Below are positions 1 to 10,874 of a DNA stretch of 44,073 nucleotides, piece after piece. The notes beneath the pieces are model-generated. The model was not told the origin of the DNA. It searched no databases and saw only the letters and a program-made list of their open reading frames with translations. Origin of the DNA: Zygnema cylindricum (taxonomy: Eukaryota; Streptophyta; Zygnematophyceae; Zygnematales; Zygnemataceae); contig JBBHKE010000892.1 in the NCBI GenBank assembly GCA_037447655.1, positions 64,001 through 108,073 of the forward strand, read 5' to 3'. A program made the translations under genes and the position numbers. Each line of letters starts with the position of its first letter. Positions within the stretch are counted from its first letter, which is position 1.

Positions 1-99
1 AAAAAAGGTGGAGTGTGTGGGTACAGGATTACCTACCAATTATCTTTTTTTCCTTTTCTTCAATAAACGTATGAGTTTGGCTACGTTCTCTTGGAAAAT

Positions 100-1716
100 T
101 ATATTTGCTCGTTCCCTTCCGCCAATTGCTGCGTGAGTTCGGCAATCATATTAGGTGACGCCTCTTCTCCTATTGGCGGTGGAGGCAACATAGGAGAACG
201 CACTCGTAGAATCTCCCATAAAAATGCATTTCTCCATGGAATATTGCAAAAACGGTGTAAAACATCTGTCCGCGTTTGTTTGAGAGCTTGTAACGCGAGA
301 GTTGATCGTGCATTACCGAGAACGGTATATAACCGGGGGTCCTATAGATGGTAGTGGCTCAACAATTCGGGTACATCGATTACATACCCCCTGCTTCGAC
401 GCCTAATCCACCTGAATAATAGGTTGCCGGGGTTGAATTGACGGATGTGGGCAAATATTGAGCTGTGATTTTCGTGGGCGATGAAAAGCCTTTTGGGATG
501 TGCGGGGACATTGGAAAGCATCTCGAGCACTTCTAGTACGAGATTTCTCCTCTGGTGGAGGGGGCGAGGTTCTCCGTACTTCTAATGCTCGGACCACTCC
601 TCAACCAGAATGAAATGATCCGCCCTTGGCCAAAAATTGTCCATGGCCTCCTTACCCGTCGAAGGCGGAAATAACCAATCCGCTTCCTCATCCTGATAAT
701 GAGTTTGAGGATATTGAGGAGCAATTACAAGTGCTCGCTCCGAATTCGGTGAAGGTGGACTAAAAAATACCTCCTCGTCACTTTTATTCTCATCCTCTAT
801 TTTTCCTTCCTCACTCTCCTCATTTTGCTCGTCTTCGGTTGGCGAGTCACCCTCGAATTTGGTGACTGGAATGTTGGAGGGGGAAACCTCCTTCGGGGTA
901 TGCTTCTCCTCGCTCGATTTGTCACATTCCACAATGCTTTCGTTCCGTGTGCTTTCCCTTCCGCTATTTCTCTTCTCCTCTCTTTTTTACCCGCTGATTC
1001 TTTTGCCTTGCCTTGCTCATCCATTTTCTTTCCTGCCCTTTTTCCTCTCTTAATAGCTTCTTATCCCCCTCTCTTTCCTCTCTCAATAACTCTTCACCCC
1101 CCCTCTCATTCTCATCCATTTCTTTTACCCCCCTACTACTTTTTCAATAGATCCTCCTCCTGCTGTACCTTTTTTTTTTTTTTTTTCGCTCACTTTCTAT
1201 ATCGTCCTTCCTACTCACCTCAGCCGCCATATTTTCTCCATCTATTTCCTCCTCTGGTAATGCTCGTTTCTTGGGTTCCTCAACCGAGTCTTCTCCTTCC
1301 CTCCCTACCTCATCCGTCTTTTTCCTTTCCATTTCGACCTCTGCCTAAGACTTATTTTCCCTCCCTACATCATCCTCCTCCTTGCTTTCCCTTTGTGCCT
1401 CTACCTAAGACTATTTTTCCCTTCCTACCACTATAAATGCCTCCTTTTGTTGTCGTGCATCTGACAATCGCTCCTATTGAATCGGTAGGACTTCTGCCGC
1501 TGCCCTTTCCCTTGCCAACTCCTCCGTCGTCATGCTTACCCTAACTCTCTCATCCACCGCCTCCCTATCCTTCTCTACCTCTTTCGGTAATACTTTTACC
1601 CTCGATAAATTATCCCTCTCTCTCTCCTCACTTGGTAACTCTTCTGTTTGACTTATTTCCTCGTGTGATTGGTTATGGTTAGGTTTTAATAAAAGAAAAC
1701 GAAAACGCACAAACAT
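100..1716 (-). pseudogene. Broken coding region for a charged protein of unknown function
   Basis: From 932 down to about 100 a single minus-strand frame runs for some 275 codons with only two internal stops, both TAG (582-584 and about 342-344). The upstream part, 1716 to 932, is rich in Glu, Lys and Arg and is spread over several frames, so it needs frameshifts to join. The better-kept part goes from an acidic stretch (motif PTEDEQNEESEEGKIEDE) through DEEADWLFPPS and a basic FRWIRRRSRGYVID segment to a Pro-rich stretch with SPMLPPPPIGEEAS and a Gln-rich end (ELTQQLAEGNEQI). I recognise no domain family, signal peptide or membrane segment. It could be a decayed host gene or a transposon protein such as a gag; the surroundings favour the latter. 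The plus-strand frames over 825-1436 are pyrimidine-rich shadows of the Glu/Lys-rich stretch. Confidence 0.4.
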
Positions 1717-3991
1717 CGCACTGCGTAGCTGTTTAGTTGGCCGGTGGTGGGGCGTTTGTTTGGGCGTTTATCACCCTTTATGATGACGTGTGACACTAGG
1801 GTAGAAAAAAAAGTGAGAAAGTAAACGACAACCATAGAGAGAGTGAGGTATGTCCGAGTGACCTAAAAATGAGGACTGTCTACAGCCTATAGGTTTTTCA
1901 AAGATTTATACACATGTATACGTTAGAATTTTACGTACAACACGTGTAATAAACGAAGTGACAAATCTGTCGCTTACAAATTTATCCCAACGATGTACAT
2001 AGAACAAAACAAACTGAACTATTCATTGAAAACAATTTATTTTCAATAGTAGTCCAATATTTAGTGAGGTGACAAACGACGACAAATTCGTCGCCCCAAC
2101 AATGGCATACACGTGTATAATACCAATACGCAAAATTATGAAACTAGTTGTCTAACTAACTAACCCTCACAACATTGTGGCGGCGACGTGCTGTTGACAA
2201 TGCTTCGACTCCTACTATTTAGCGACATGAACATATTCTCGGCACCACCCTAAAATCATCGTAACATCTTTGAGGCGAGGACAAAATATCTTCGCCATGC
2301 ATTAGGATATCATTAAAACGATGAGTCACTCTCGTCGCTTTTATCATAAAACACACTTTTATTAATTACAATGTCCTCGAAGGGGGTTAAACAAAAATGA
2401 CAATGAACTAGATTTATGCAATAATAGATAATAGTAATGGTTATAACATTTACTATAATTGTAGTCTCCTGTGAAGTGTTCGAGGAACTTCCTCACGGTC
2501 CTCGGGATGAGTTTTGCTTTCTCGATGTGTTGTTCGTTGGTGATCATCCAATTCATTACTCGCATGCGAGTAATCTTCGTCGAAACACGTTGAGTGTTTG
2601 GAAGAGCCTAAAAAAGCTTCCACCCTCCTCTTCAAGATCTCCGATTGGAGGTTCTTCTTCGAGATGCTCCCCATACGGTAATTTTTCTTCATCACTTGGC
2701 ATTTGCATCTCTTTCGAATCGCGGATGTCCCCTCTCAAATTTAGTGTTAATTTGGAATGGAAAGACACGAACATTTCCGAGTTTTTTGCAGTATAACTCC
2801 CGAAAAAATTAGTGATTGGAGAAGAGATTGGCCACATATTGGGAAAAAAAAATAGGTGACAGTTGTGGTTAAAAATGGATGCGAAGCAAAAAAATGTAAG
2901 GGCAATATCAAAGACGATTGCAAATAGTGAATAAATTGTGCCATGATTGTCCAAAAATAGAAACATATACATCAAAGAAAAAGATCCCAACGAGAAGCAA
3001 TAGTGAGAAAGGTTTTTCAATCCAAAATTCAATTTTTAAAATTTCGGTTGAATTTTAGACGCCACAACTTTTGAGAATGTCACAAACACGTAGAATTTGA
3101 AATTTTATCGTGGAATATTTTTCAAAACGTCAAAATAAAAGTGAGAATAAATAAAAATAAGCGCAAGTTACTGTGAGAAAATTTGCACGTGGTATGCGAC
3201 GATGATTTTGGTGAAAACACCATAGAAAATGTTGAAGGTTAATGAATGTACGGAAACTTTTTGGAATAGGTGATGGGACCTAAAATTGGTTGATGTTACA
3301 TTGTGCACGACAATTTCCATCCATAATATTTAAGTGGGTTGAAAGCATGCTACACAAAATACTAAGAAACTAATCATGTAACGAGTTATTACTGAAAAAT
3401 CCGATTTTTTCGTATAAGAGACTCATTTAGAGTTAACATTAACGCTAATACTTGCTATTTTTGTGAATGTTAATGGTATTATGTGTCATTTTTAAAAATG
3501 TTGTCACCGAAAAACAATCAATTTAGAATTTAGACACATATTAACGTTAATAAACTCTAATAGAACCGAGAAACAACAACGTAATTTAAGTTAAGGGGTA
3601 TAATTAATGTATATTTTACTACAAGATACGAAAATGCGACGTAATTTTTGGACGCAACAGCGTGCCGGTCAGTTTCAAATTCGTATTTACGGGAAACATA
3701 ACTGATCACACATTACACGATTCTTAGAGTCGCGCTAACATATAATTGCTTAAATATTATTCGACACATGGGGATGTCACAAAAACGCGACGGTGTACGA
3801 TTTTAACAATTTCGTATATGCACATATTTTGGTGTGAAAATAAAATGCGCCGACAATTATTACAAAACAGTTTACAAATTAAAGTTAATGATAAATTATG
3901 ATAAATATTTATTTGGAAAAACATGAATATCTCAATTAGCGTAAATAATGCTAATTGTTTCATTACGTTATCTATTTCATTTCTCTAATAG
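1717..3991. other. AT-rich stretch without recognisable genes
   Basis: Stop codons are dense in all frames. The longest open frames, about 120-158 codons around 2440-3030, lie on opposite strands over the same bases and resemble nothing I know. No LTR ends, tandem repeats or RNA genes were seen. It may be decayed repeat DNA. Confidence 0.5.
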
Positions 3992-4161
3992 CGATTCACG
4001 GTGTACCACTTTATAAAAGATAAGGCAACAAAAAAACAGTGACATTATATGAAATACCGAACGAGAAAAATGGAATAGACATACTCACTAAGGTAGTTGT
4101 TACTAATAAATTGTTTTTATGTGCAGAGAAAACACAAATTGCAACTCTGAGACCTCCATAG
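3992..4161 (+). pseudogene. Ty1/copia RNase H C-terminal fragment (family X)
   Basis: The plus strand reads YHFIKDKATKK, then after a one-base frame change VTLYEIPNEKNGIDILTKVVVTNK, ending at a stop at 4159-4161. The same block occurs at 17720-17826, where it reads YHFIKDN, then VDMFTKAVVTNK. In copia polyproteins this is the end of RNase H (the usual form is ADxFTKAL). Only the last 55 or so codons are left, so this is the 3' tip of an element whose upstream part is gone. It ends 400 bases before another family X fragment in the same orientation, so it is probably a separate copy. Confidence 0.6.
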
Positions 4162-4560
4162 GTCAACAGAGTGGGCAGTTCACACGAAGCTCCTAGAATA
4201 ACTCTGACCCTTTTTTGTTTCAACAAAAATAACTGCCACCTTGGCGAACAAAACCTTTGACCAACTTCACTTTGTGAAAACAAAACTCTTTTGAGTCGAT
4301 AACACAGAAAAAAAACATTGAATTTCCTTCCCTGAGCTGTAAATTATGAATGGTTAAAAATGACTTTTTGTAAATAAGCTCTCTCGGAAAAAGGTGACTT
4401 TTTCTGAATTTGGCTAAGTCTTAATCTCTCTCTAAACCCTCTTCTATTGAAGTATGACTCCAGTCACAAGACTATACCATACAAAAAAATACAGGTGTCG
4501 CAGTACTTTCTATACGGTCTTTGTTTGGCTTAGCCATAACGGTGACAACTCTCACATCTA
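4162..4560. other. Non-coding spacer, possibly 3' UTR/LTR of the preceding fragment
   Basis: This lies directly after the stop of the copia RNase H fragment and before integrase-derived coding sequence. An LTR or 3' untranslated region would be expected here, but I found no TG...CA ends and no second copy of the sequence in the window. The identity is inferred from position only. Confidence 0.3.
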
Positions 4561-5645
4561 GACTTCTTATTTTGCGTTTTGAAGATTCCATAAGCAATTG
4601 AGAGGATATTTGTCGAATATGACGAAAAATGCAAGGCATTTTGCATAGCAAACAAAAAAACTAAAACAATCACAATTATTAGAAATGTTAAGTTCGGAAA
4701 ACTGCCACAGATTGAAAGACAGTGGGAGCCACACGAAAAGAATTGATAAATCACCCTCAATATGGTCTTTAACTGATGAAAATATCGATGTGCTATGAAA
4801 GCAACAAAAGATACTGAATCAAAAAGCAAGAGAGACAAAACACCCTCCTGACCAAAGACCATTGAGCTCTGAACAACCAACCGGTATGAAAGTGGTTGTA
4901 CGGCAAAAATATGACATCATTGCAACTCAGGAAACCAAAGCAAATGAGGCAGAGATAGTTGCAAAGAAATCTAGGGGTGCTAAGCAAAAAACTTAAATAA
5001 ATGTGACAACCAGCCGGTATAATAGCTGTTGTAGGGCAAAAATAAAATAACATTGCAACTTAGGAAACCCAAGCAGATGAGGCAGAGACAGCTGCAGAAA
5101 AATCTAGGCGTGCTAAGCAAAATAATAAAATATATGACTAATCATTCACTTGTGACCAGCGATCGAAGCAGCCGGTCAAGACATCCTCCAAAAAAACTTA
5201 GTGGTGGCTAGACACCTCAAGGGCCCCAAAGAGGAAATTCGCATGAATGGTTCACGTTGAGGAGCCTACAAGCCTCAAAGAGGCATTTTGGAAAAGAGGG
5301 TGACAAGTGGAGAAGAGATTGACCAGTAGAAAGCGGCTGTAAACGAAAAGATGACATCGATTATAAAAAACAACACATAGACACTCGATGACTTGCCACA
5401 GGGAAAAAGAGCAATTGGGAGTAAGTGGACATTCAAGATCAAGCGAAATGCAGACGACACAATTGAGCGTTATAAAACAAGACTAGTTGCAAAGAGGTAT
5501 ACGCAAAAAAAAAGAATTGATCACCAAGAGTTGTTAAATTTCCTCCAAGACGTTTTATTTTTGCACTCGCTACCACCTTCGAAATGAGGTGGAGGAAATA
5601 GACGTAAAGACGACGTTTCTCTACGGCGAGATTGAAAAAGAATTG
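4561..5645 (+). pseudogene. Outermost copia pol remnant, 5' part: integrase C-terminus, linker, RT N-terminus (family X)
   Basis: The plus strand begins with the integrase C-terminal region (AIERIFVEYDEKCKAF, then RNVKFGKLPQIERQ), nearly the same as the element at 39390-39761 on the minus strand (AIEEIFVGYDEQSKVY, RNMKFGELPQVENS). A hydrophilic linker follows (SHTKRIDKSPSIWSLTDE, DIIATQETKANEAE, SDRSSRSRHPPKKLSGG), containing a 133-bp tandem duplication. Reverse transcriptase starts at about 5393 (RAIGSKWTFKIKRNADDTIE, then RLVAKRYTQKKRIDH) and reaches the IDVKTTFLYGEIEKEL motif at about 5600-5645. There the middle element interrupts it, and the frame resumes at 16751. Several stops and frameshifts make it a dead copy. 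Confidence 0.8.
4874..5137 (+). repeat. Tandem duplication, period about 133 bp
   Basis: Two diverged copies start at CCGGTAT (4881 and 5014). Both carry blocks such as GGCAAAAATA and CTAAGCAAAA. They lie in the hydrophilic integrase-RT linker of the family X copia remnant. Confidence 0.75.
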
Positions 5646-6273
5646 TGTTGAAGGTCATGGGCATTCTGACTTGGCTGTGTTCCACTCCCACTAGGAGTCT
5701 CGCTTGCACCAGCAAGGACTAAGCCATTAGTAGACATGGCAGCAGAAACAAACCCAAAGAGTAATACCCATTTGACTAGATAAATGTTGTAAGATATGTA
5801 GCTTTAAGTGTGAGAGGTCTTACAACCAGACAAACATGTACCACAGCCAAAAATAAGGACAATAGAACAGAAATACACCTTAAAGTGCACTTAGTGCTCT
5901 CATTTCCTTAAATTTTGTGTAGAATGTACATTCTGTGTCAAACTGATCATTCCTAATTGAATTAAATACTTTAAAGATCATCGAAATATCTAAAATGTAT
6001 GTACAAGGTTCACTGGACACTCTACTAACAAAAATCTAAGTGTTCGGACCAGAATTGTCCACTAACAATATCTATACCCTAAAAATCCGGGTGATTCTTA
6101 TCACGTCCACATTCATTAGTGGCCTTACACACTAATTTACCTAAAGATAACTATTCTTGTAGATACTACAAAAACATCTAAACTAAATTTGGTCAATATT
6201 GAACAGTTGGTATTCGAAAAATATTCTAAGTCATAGACTCAAATTTCTAAGACTTACTAAAGCTTACTTTTCA
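5646..6273 (-). repeat. 3' LTR of the middle copia (628 bp)
   Basis: It begins TGTTGAAGG on the plus strand, ends CTTTTCA, and aligns along its length with 16122-16749. A polypurine tract borders it on the internal side. Its left end still encodes, on the minus strand, a Gag N-terminus beginning MSTNGLVLAGASETPSGSG and ending NAHDLQ at the LTR edge. Confidence 0.88.
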
Positions 6274-6276
6274 ATT

Positions 6277-6285
6277 CTCCCTTTA
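6277..6285 (-). promoter_or_regulatory. Polypurine tract of the middle copia
   Basis: On the minus strand AAAGGGAG lies a few bases before the 3' LTR start. The inner element has AAGGGAG at the equivalent place. This is the expected plus-strand primer site in LTR retrotransposons. Confidence 0.6.
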
Positions 6286-6298
6286 AGCTCTAGAAGGC

Positions 6299-6746
6299 TT
6301 ACTCACTTAGACCACATGCTTTTCTGCAGTACTCAAACTTAGGAGCGGGAAGGGCTTTTGTCAACATGTCCGTAACCATTTTCTCATCAGGCAAATAACA
6401 AAGTTTGATCACTTTTGCAAAAACTTTCTCTCGTACCAAATGTAGCCGAAGTTCTATATGTTTACTCTTAAAATGGTGACTTGGGTTTGTAGCCACCGAA
6501 ATGGCTGTCTGATTGTCGCACCACAGTATTTGTGTCCCGTGTTGCGTAAAACCCAATTCTTGGAGAAATACTTTAATCCATAGCAACTCTTTCAAGGTTG
6601 TGCTCGCAGCCATGTATTCGGCCTGTATAGTAGATTGAGCCGTGACCTTTTGAAGATACTACTCCAACTACAAGTACCACTTCCAATTTGAATGACATAC
6701 CCAGTTGTAGACTTCCTACTAGGCACATCACCATAGCTAACATCAC
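6299..6746 (-). pseudogene. RNase H of the middle copia
   Basis: The C-terminal 104 codons (6613-6299) are open: ELLWIKVFLQELGF, then ILWCDNQTAIS with a catalytic Asp, then KSKHIELRLHLVREKV and MVTDMLTKALPAPKFEYC, ending CGLSE and a stop. The N-terminal half (SDVSYGDVPSRKSTTGY) continues from the RT frame at about 6750 and is separated by a frameshift near 6650. The usual STxEAEY motif reads STIQAEYMAA, so a probable catalytic Glu has become Gln. The end matches the inner element (CGLSD) closely, so the two belong to related lineages. Confidence 0.85.
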
Positions 6747-6747
6747 T

Positions 6748-7943
6748 TCAAGTATTAATGCTAACCTTGTCCCCTCCCAAAGTAAGCCAAAGATTTATAG
6801 TCCCAACAAGATACCTTAACACCCTTGTTGCAGCCTCCCAATCTCTCTTTCGTGGATTTTGCAGACTTCTGCTCAATACACCAACAGCTGCAGTTATATC
6901 GGACCTAGTGCAATTCATGAAGTAAATTAGACTTCCTATTACTTGATTGTAGGGTACTTGGGACATAAGTTGTTGCTCTTCTGCGCTGAGTTCCTCATCT
7001 ATTATGACTCCAAACTCATGTTCCATTCCTTCAAGTTTTTGCTTATACTCTATAGGAGTTGCACAACCTTTGGCATCAGCCAAGCCAAATTTTTCCAACA
7101 TGTTTCCTATCGCTTCTTTTTGAGTTAACCTAATGATTTTCTTTTCTCTATCTTTTTCAACTTGTATTCCAAGAATGTATTTAGCCTCACCCAAATCCTT
7201 CATTTCAAATTTTGAATTAAGAGTGTGTTTTACTCTAGCAATTTTTTCTTTGTTCCCACTAATAAGCAGTAAATCATCAACATACACAGCAATGAATATC
7301 ACCTCATCAGAATTATCACCACACATCATATATACTGAATGATCTGAACTAATTCTAGTAAATCCTAAGCTTGTCAAGAACTCATCTAACTTTCGGTTCC
7401 ATTGCATAGAGGCCTGTCTTAGGCCATACAAAGATTTTAAAAGTCTGCACACAGGATTTTCTTTTCCTGCTTTCTCATAACCCTCTGGTTGCTTCATATA
7501 GATGACCTTATCTAAATCACCATGCAAAAATGCAGTTTTGACATCCATTTGGTAGATATCAAAATCCTTTTGACAGCTAATGTAAGTAAGATGCGTACAG
7601 ATGGAAACCTTACAACCGGTGAAAATGTTTCTTCATAATCTATCCTCTCCTTTTGATTATATCCCTTAGCAACCAAGCGAGCCTTATATCTGTCTATGGT
7701 ATTATCTGGGTTCAATTTTGATTTAAACACCCATTTACTTCCAATAGCCTTTCTTCTAGGAGGAAGTTCCACAAGATCCCATGTTTGGGCCTCCATGATG
7801 GACTTCATTTCCTCATTAACCGCTTTCACCCGGTGTTCTCTTTCATTACTCGAAAAAGCTTTCGACAACGTTAGAGGCTCTTCTATGTGTGCTGAGTGAG
7901 CAAAGGCTGCATTTTCTCCCCTAAGTCGCGCACTTCGCCTCAC
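6748..7943 (-). pseudogene. Reverse transcriptase of the middle copia
   Basis: This covers the copia RT (RVT_2 type). Codons from 7943 give the pre-RT linker and RAIGSKWVF-like start ([38 protein letters not shown]). A frameshift near 7570 separates this from the part starting [12 protein letters not shown] at 7548, which contains SLYGLRQASMQWN, the intact polymerase motif AVYVDDLLLIS (about 7270-7300), EMKDLGEAKYILGI, and GSLIYFMNCTRSDI leading into RNase H. Apart from the frameshift, the RT core is well preserved. Confidence 0.9.
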
Positions 7944-8640
7944 TCCACCTGGAAATTCTGTCGCTGGTATAGATGGTTGGGTCCTCTTCCTTCATACAGT
8001 GATTCTTCTTGTGATTCAGTTTCAGCTTGAGGCAGAGGAGAGTCTGCAACTCTTTCGGACATAACACTTCCTTTTTTTGGTGGAGAAGTTGATTGCAAGT
8101 CAATTTGAGCTAATGTAGATGCATTTTTTTTATTTTTCTTGAAAAACATGGGATTTTCTTCTAAAAAGATATAATCAACACTTCTATCATTCTTTTCATC
8201 TATACGCTCATTAAATACATCTACTCTTTTCCCTTCATCCTTCACAATAATGTTTCTGGCTACCACAACTCAATTTGTCTTAGTGTCATACACTCTATAA
8301 CCTTTGTCTTGATCATCTTACCCTAGAAATAGCCTTGGTATACCTTTTGGTTCTAGCTTCTATTTCTGTGGATCATTATCTAACATAAAAGCCTTACTTC
8401 CAAAAACCTTGAAGTGACTTACATCTGGTTTGTATCCAGTCCACATTTCATAGGAAGTTTTATCTTTTACTGCCTTTGTTTTTAGCCTGTTTCTCACATA
8501 AACTGCACAATTCATAGCCTCTGCCCAAAACTTGTAATCTATGTCCATATCAGCCATCATTGTCCTAGCACACTCTAATATAGTGTTATTCCTCCTCTGT
8601 GAAACACCGTTTTGTTCCGAAAAACAAGGAACAGTAAGCT
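7944..8640 (-). pseudogene. Integrase C-terminal region and linker of the middle copia
   Basis: Read on the minus strand, it starts with ECARTMMADMDIDYKFWAEA and continues KTSYEMWTGYKPDVSHFKVF, the conserved copia block after the catalytic core. A GYRVYD block and a variable Ser/Glu-rich linker (8266-7940) follow, leading into RT. Stops occur at about 8359 and 8320. The catalytic Glu position (usual NGVAER) reads NGVSQRR at about 8600, so GAG or GAA has become CAG. Confidence 0.85.
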
Positions 8641-9378
8641 AACGTGAGATTCTATGCAATTTTAAGAATTCTGCAAATTCGTTAGAAATGTACTCCCCTC
8701 CATTATCAGATCTGAACCCTGTTATCTTTCTCTCATGCAGATTTTCAATCCAAGCCTTATACTCTTTAAATTTTGCAAAGACTTCATCCTTACTTTTCAA
8801 AAAATAAACTGTAGTAAACATACTATAGTCATCCGTAAAAGTAAGCATAAACTTCACCCCTCCCACAGATGGGTATATAGATGGCCCACATACATCTAAA
8901 TAAATAAGTCCTAACACCTTGCTACTTCTATGATCAGTTTGCGAAGGGAAAGGCAACTTATGGATTTTTCCCATTTCACAACCATCACATACATTTGTTG
9001 CTGGTTTTTGACTAATTTTAACACCTTCCACCATTTTCTAATTTACCATCTTTTCTAATATATCATAGTTCACATGTCCTAAACGTTTATGCCATAAATC
9101 ACAATCACTGATTACACTTGAATACATAACATTATTGTCATTATCATTTGCAAGACTCAATCGATAGAAATTGTTTCCACAAGCAAAACCCTCTACAACT
9201 ATTTTCCCATTCTTAACCACTATTTTCTTTCATTCTCAGAAATAGTTTTAAAACCTTTCTTTTCTACCAGTTTCGTAGAGAAAAAGTTTCTTTTAAAAGC
9301 TGGGACATTCAACACATCTTCTAAAACCCTTTTCACAGGTTTTCCCTCTACATTCAACCTAAGTGACACCTTCCCTTT
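8641..9378 (-). pseudogene. Protease C-terminus and integrase core of the middle copia
   Basis: After the inner insertion the protease resumes at about 9373 (KGKVSLRLNVEGKPVKRVLE, NVPAFKRNFFSTKLVEKK). The integrase zinc-binding region follows (LWHKRLGHVNYDILEKM, then CDGCEMGKIHKLPFP). The core has the first Asp in LIYLDVCGP and the second in FRSDNGGEYIS, and the frame stops at about 8640 (ISR, then TAG). Frameshifts or stops occur at about 9220-9240, 9036 and 8640. The 5' part of the protease lies at 14950-15110, on the far side of the inner element. Confidence 0.85.
9373..9378. repeat. Target-site duplication, left copy
   Basis: CCCTTT next to the left LTR end TGTTGTT; it matches 14944-14949 at the other end. 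Deleting the inner element and one copy restores the reading frame of the middle element's protease across the junction (SQAKG, then KVSLRL). Confidence 0.85.
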
Positions 9379-10116
9379 TGTTGTTCTGACAGAATTATTG
9401 GCACTGAAGATGAAGAAGATGCAGCAGTAGTCATCGTAGAACAAATCAAGAGAGGAAGCTTCCACAAATACCGATGGCTGAACAGAAACTTTGACAGACT
9501 ATAACTTTCAGACAAACTCTTTAAACGTCCTGAAAATTTGCCACAATATAGTTAAGATACAAAGGAACACATACTCAAAATTTCAATCAATTCCGCTCAC
9601 AAATCTGTGAGATATGTAGAAATGAAATTATATAAAACTGAATGTACAGTTTTCATTTCATTTGTTCCTAAAAATCAAATTCACTAAGTCCTACTTTTAT
9701 ACACCGAAACTACACTAATCTCTACGGAGGCATTCCAGCCGTACATCTAACATTTTATCACAAATATTTACACCGAAGTTAAGACAACGTAAAGTGATAA
9801 TGATCTAGTCACGCCTCGTCACTATTTGTTGGCGGCGGCTGTCAGCGGTCCGATTAGAGGATTTGGCACCGTAGAATTGACTTTACGAAGTCCAGTGGTC
9901 CTGCCGAATTTCCGTACGTCCACGGAGGACATACTCACGCATTCTCCCAAGTGACGACACGTGTCCCAAGTGTGAATGAACCGTGAACTCCCAACTTCAC
10001 TGTCACACTAATTTCGGTAAGTACTGAACCGAACTCAACCAAAAATAGCTTAAGTCCTGAACAGCTCTCTCTCACAGCTGAGGCATAAAAAGGACTAAAG
10101 CTTTCTAAAAACAACA
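9379..10116 (-). repeat. 3' LTR of the inner copia (738 bp)
   Basis: TGTTGTT...AACAACA with 7-bp terminal inverted repeats; aligns end to end with 14207-14943. The minus strand at its left edge can encode MTTAASSSSSVPIILSEQQ, the same start as Gag in the 5' copy. Confidence 0.95.
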
Positions 10117-10123
10117 CTCCCTT
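10117..10123 (-). promoter_or_regulatory. Polypurine tract of the inner copia
   Basis: The minus strand reads AAGGGAG directly against the TG of the 3' LTR, after the RNase H stop. This is the expected plus-strand priming site. Confidence 0.75.
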
Positions 10124-10139
10124 AAAGCTTTAGACTCTG

Positions 10140-10874
10140 CTAGTCACTCAGTCCACATGCCTTTCTACAAAACTTCAATTTGGGAGCAGGTAAGGGTTTC
10201 GTCATCATATCAGCCACCATTTGCTCATCCGGTAAATAACTCAACTTCAAGACTTTTCCCATCACCTTTTCTCTTACAAAGTGTAGCTTGATATCAATGT
10301 GCTTACTCTTAAAGTGATGACTGGGATTAGATGCAATAGCGATTGCTGCCTGATTATCACACCACACTATCTGTGGTCCAGATTGCATAAAGAGAAGCTC
10401 TTGGAGAAGAGACTTTACCCAAAGTAACTCCTTAACTGCCGAGCTGGCAGCCATGTACTCAGCCTCCATGGTAGACTGAGCCGTTACCTTCTGAAGTTTG
10501 CTACTCCAGCAGCAAGTTCCATCTCCGATCTTCAAAATGTATCCGGTGGTGGAGCGTCGGCTTGGCATATCTCCGTAGCTCGCATCGCTCCATGTATGAA
10601 TTTTGACTTCCTCTCCACCGAGAGAGAGTCTAAGATTTTGAGTTCCTGTAAGATAACGAAGAACTCTCTTTGCTGCCTCATAGTCTGATTTCGTTGGATT
10701 CTGAAGACTTCGGCTTAAGGCTCCAACCGCTGGTGCGATGTCGGGACGAGTACAATTCATGAAATAAATGAGGCTTCCGACAATCTGCCTGTAACGAATG
10801 GAGGACATAGAATCTGCCTCCTCTGAATCTAAAAAATCATCAACCAAAACACCACCATCCGTTTTCGTGCCTTC
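10140..10874 (-). pseudogene. RT C-terminus and RNase H of the inner copia
   Basis: An open stretch of 235 codons follows a single TAG. It begins VDDFLDSEEADSMSSIRY, then GSLIYFMNCTRPDIAPAVG, the conserved RT-RNase H junction. All four expected RNase H acidic positions are visible: TWSDASYGD, STMEAEYMAA, IVWCDNQAAIA and MVADMMTKPLPAPK. It ends RKACGLSD and a stop just before the polypurine tract. Apart from the upstream stop this domain looks intact. Confidence 0.92.

Noticed and set aside
825-1436. A 203-codon plus-strand open frame
   Set aside because: Pyrimidine-rich shadow of the Glu/Lys-rich minus-strand coding remnant; its residues are Phe/Pro/Leu/Ser runs.
2556-3032. A 158-codon minus-strand frame with a hydrophobic start, and an overlapping 119-codon plus-strand frame
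   Set aside because: The two overlap on opposite strands, have no recognisable family and sit in stop-rich AT-rich DNA; neither can be preferred.
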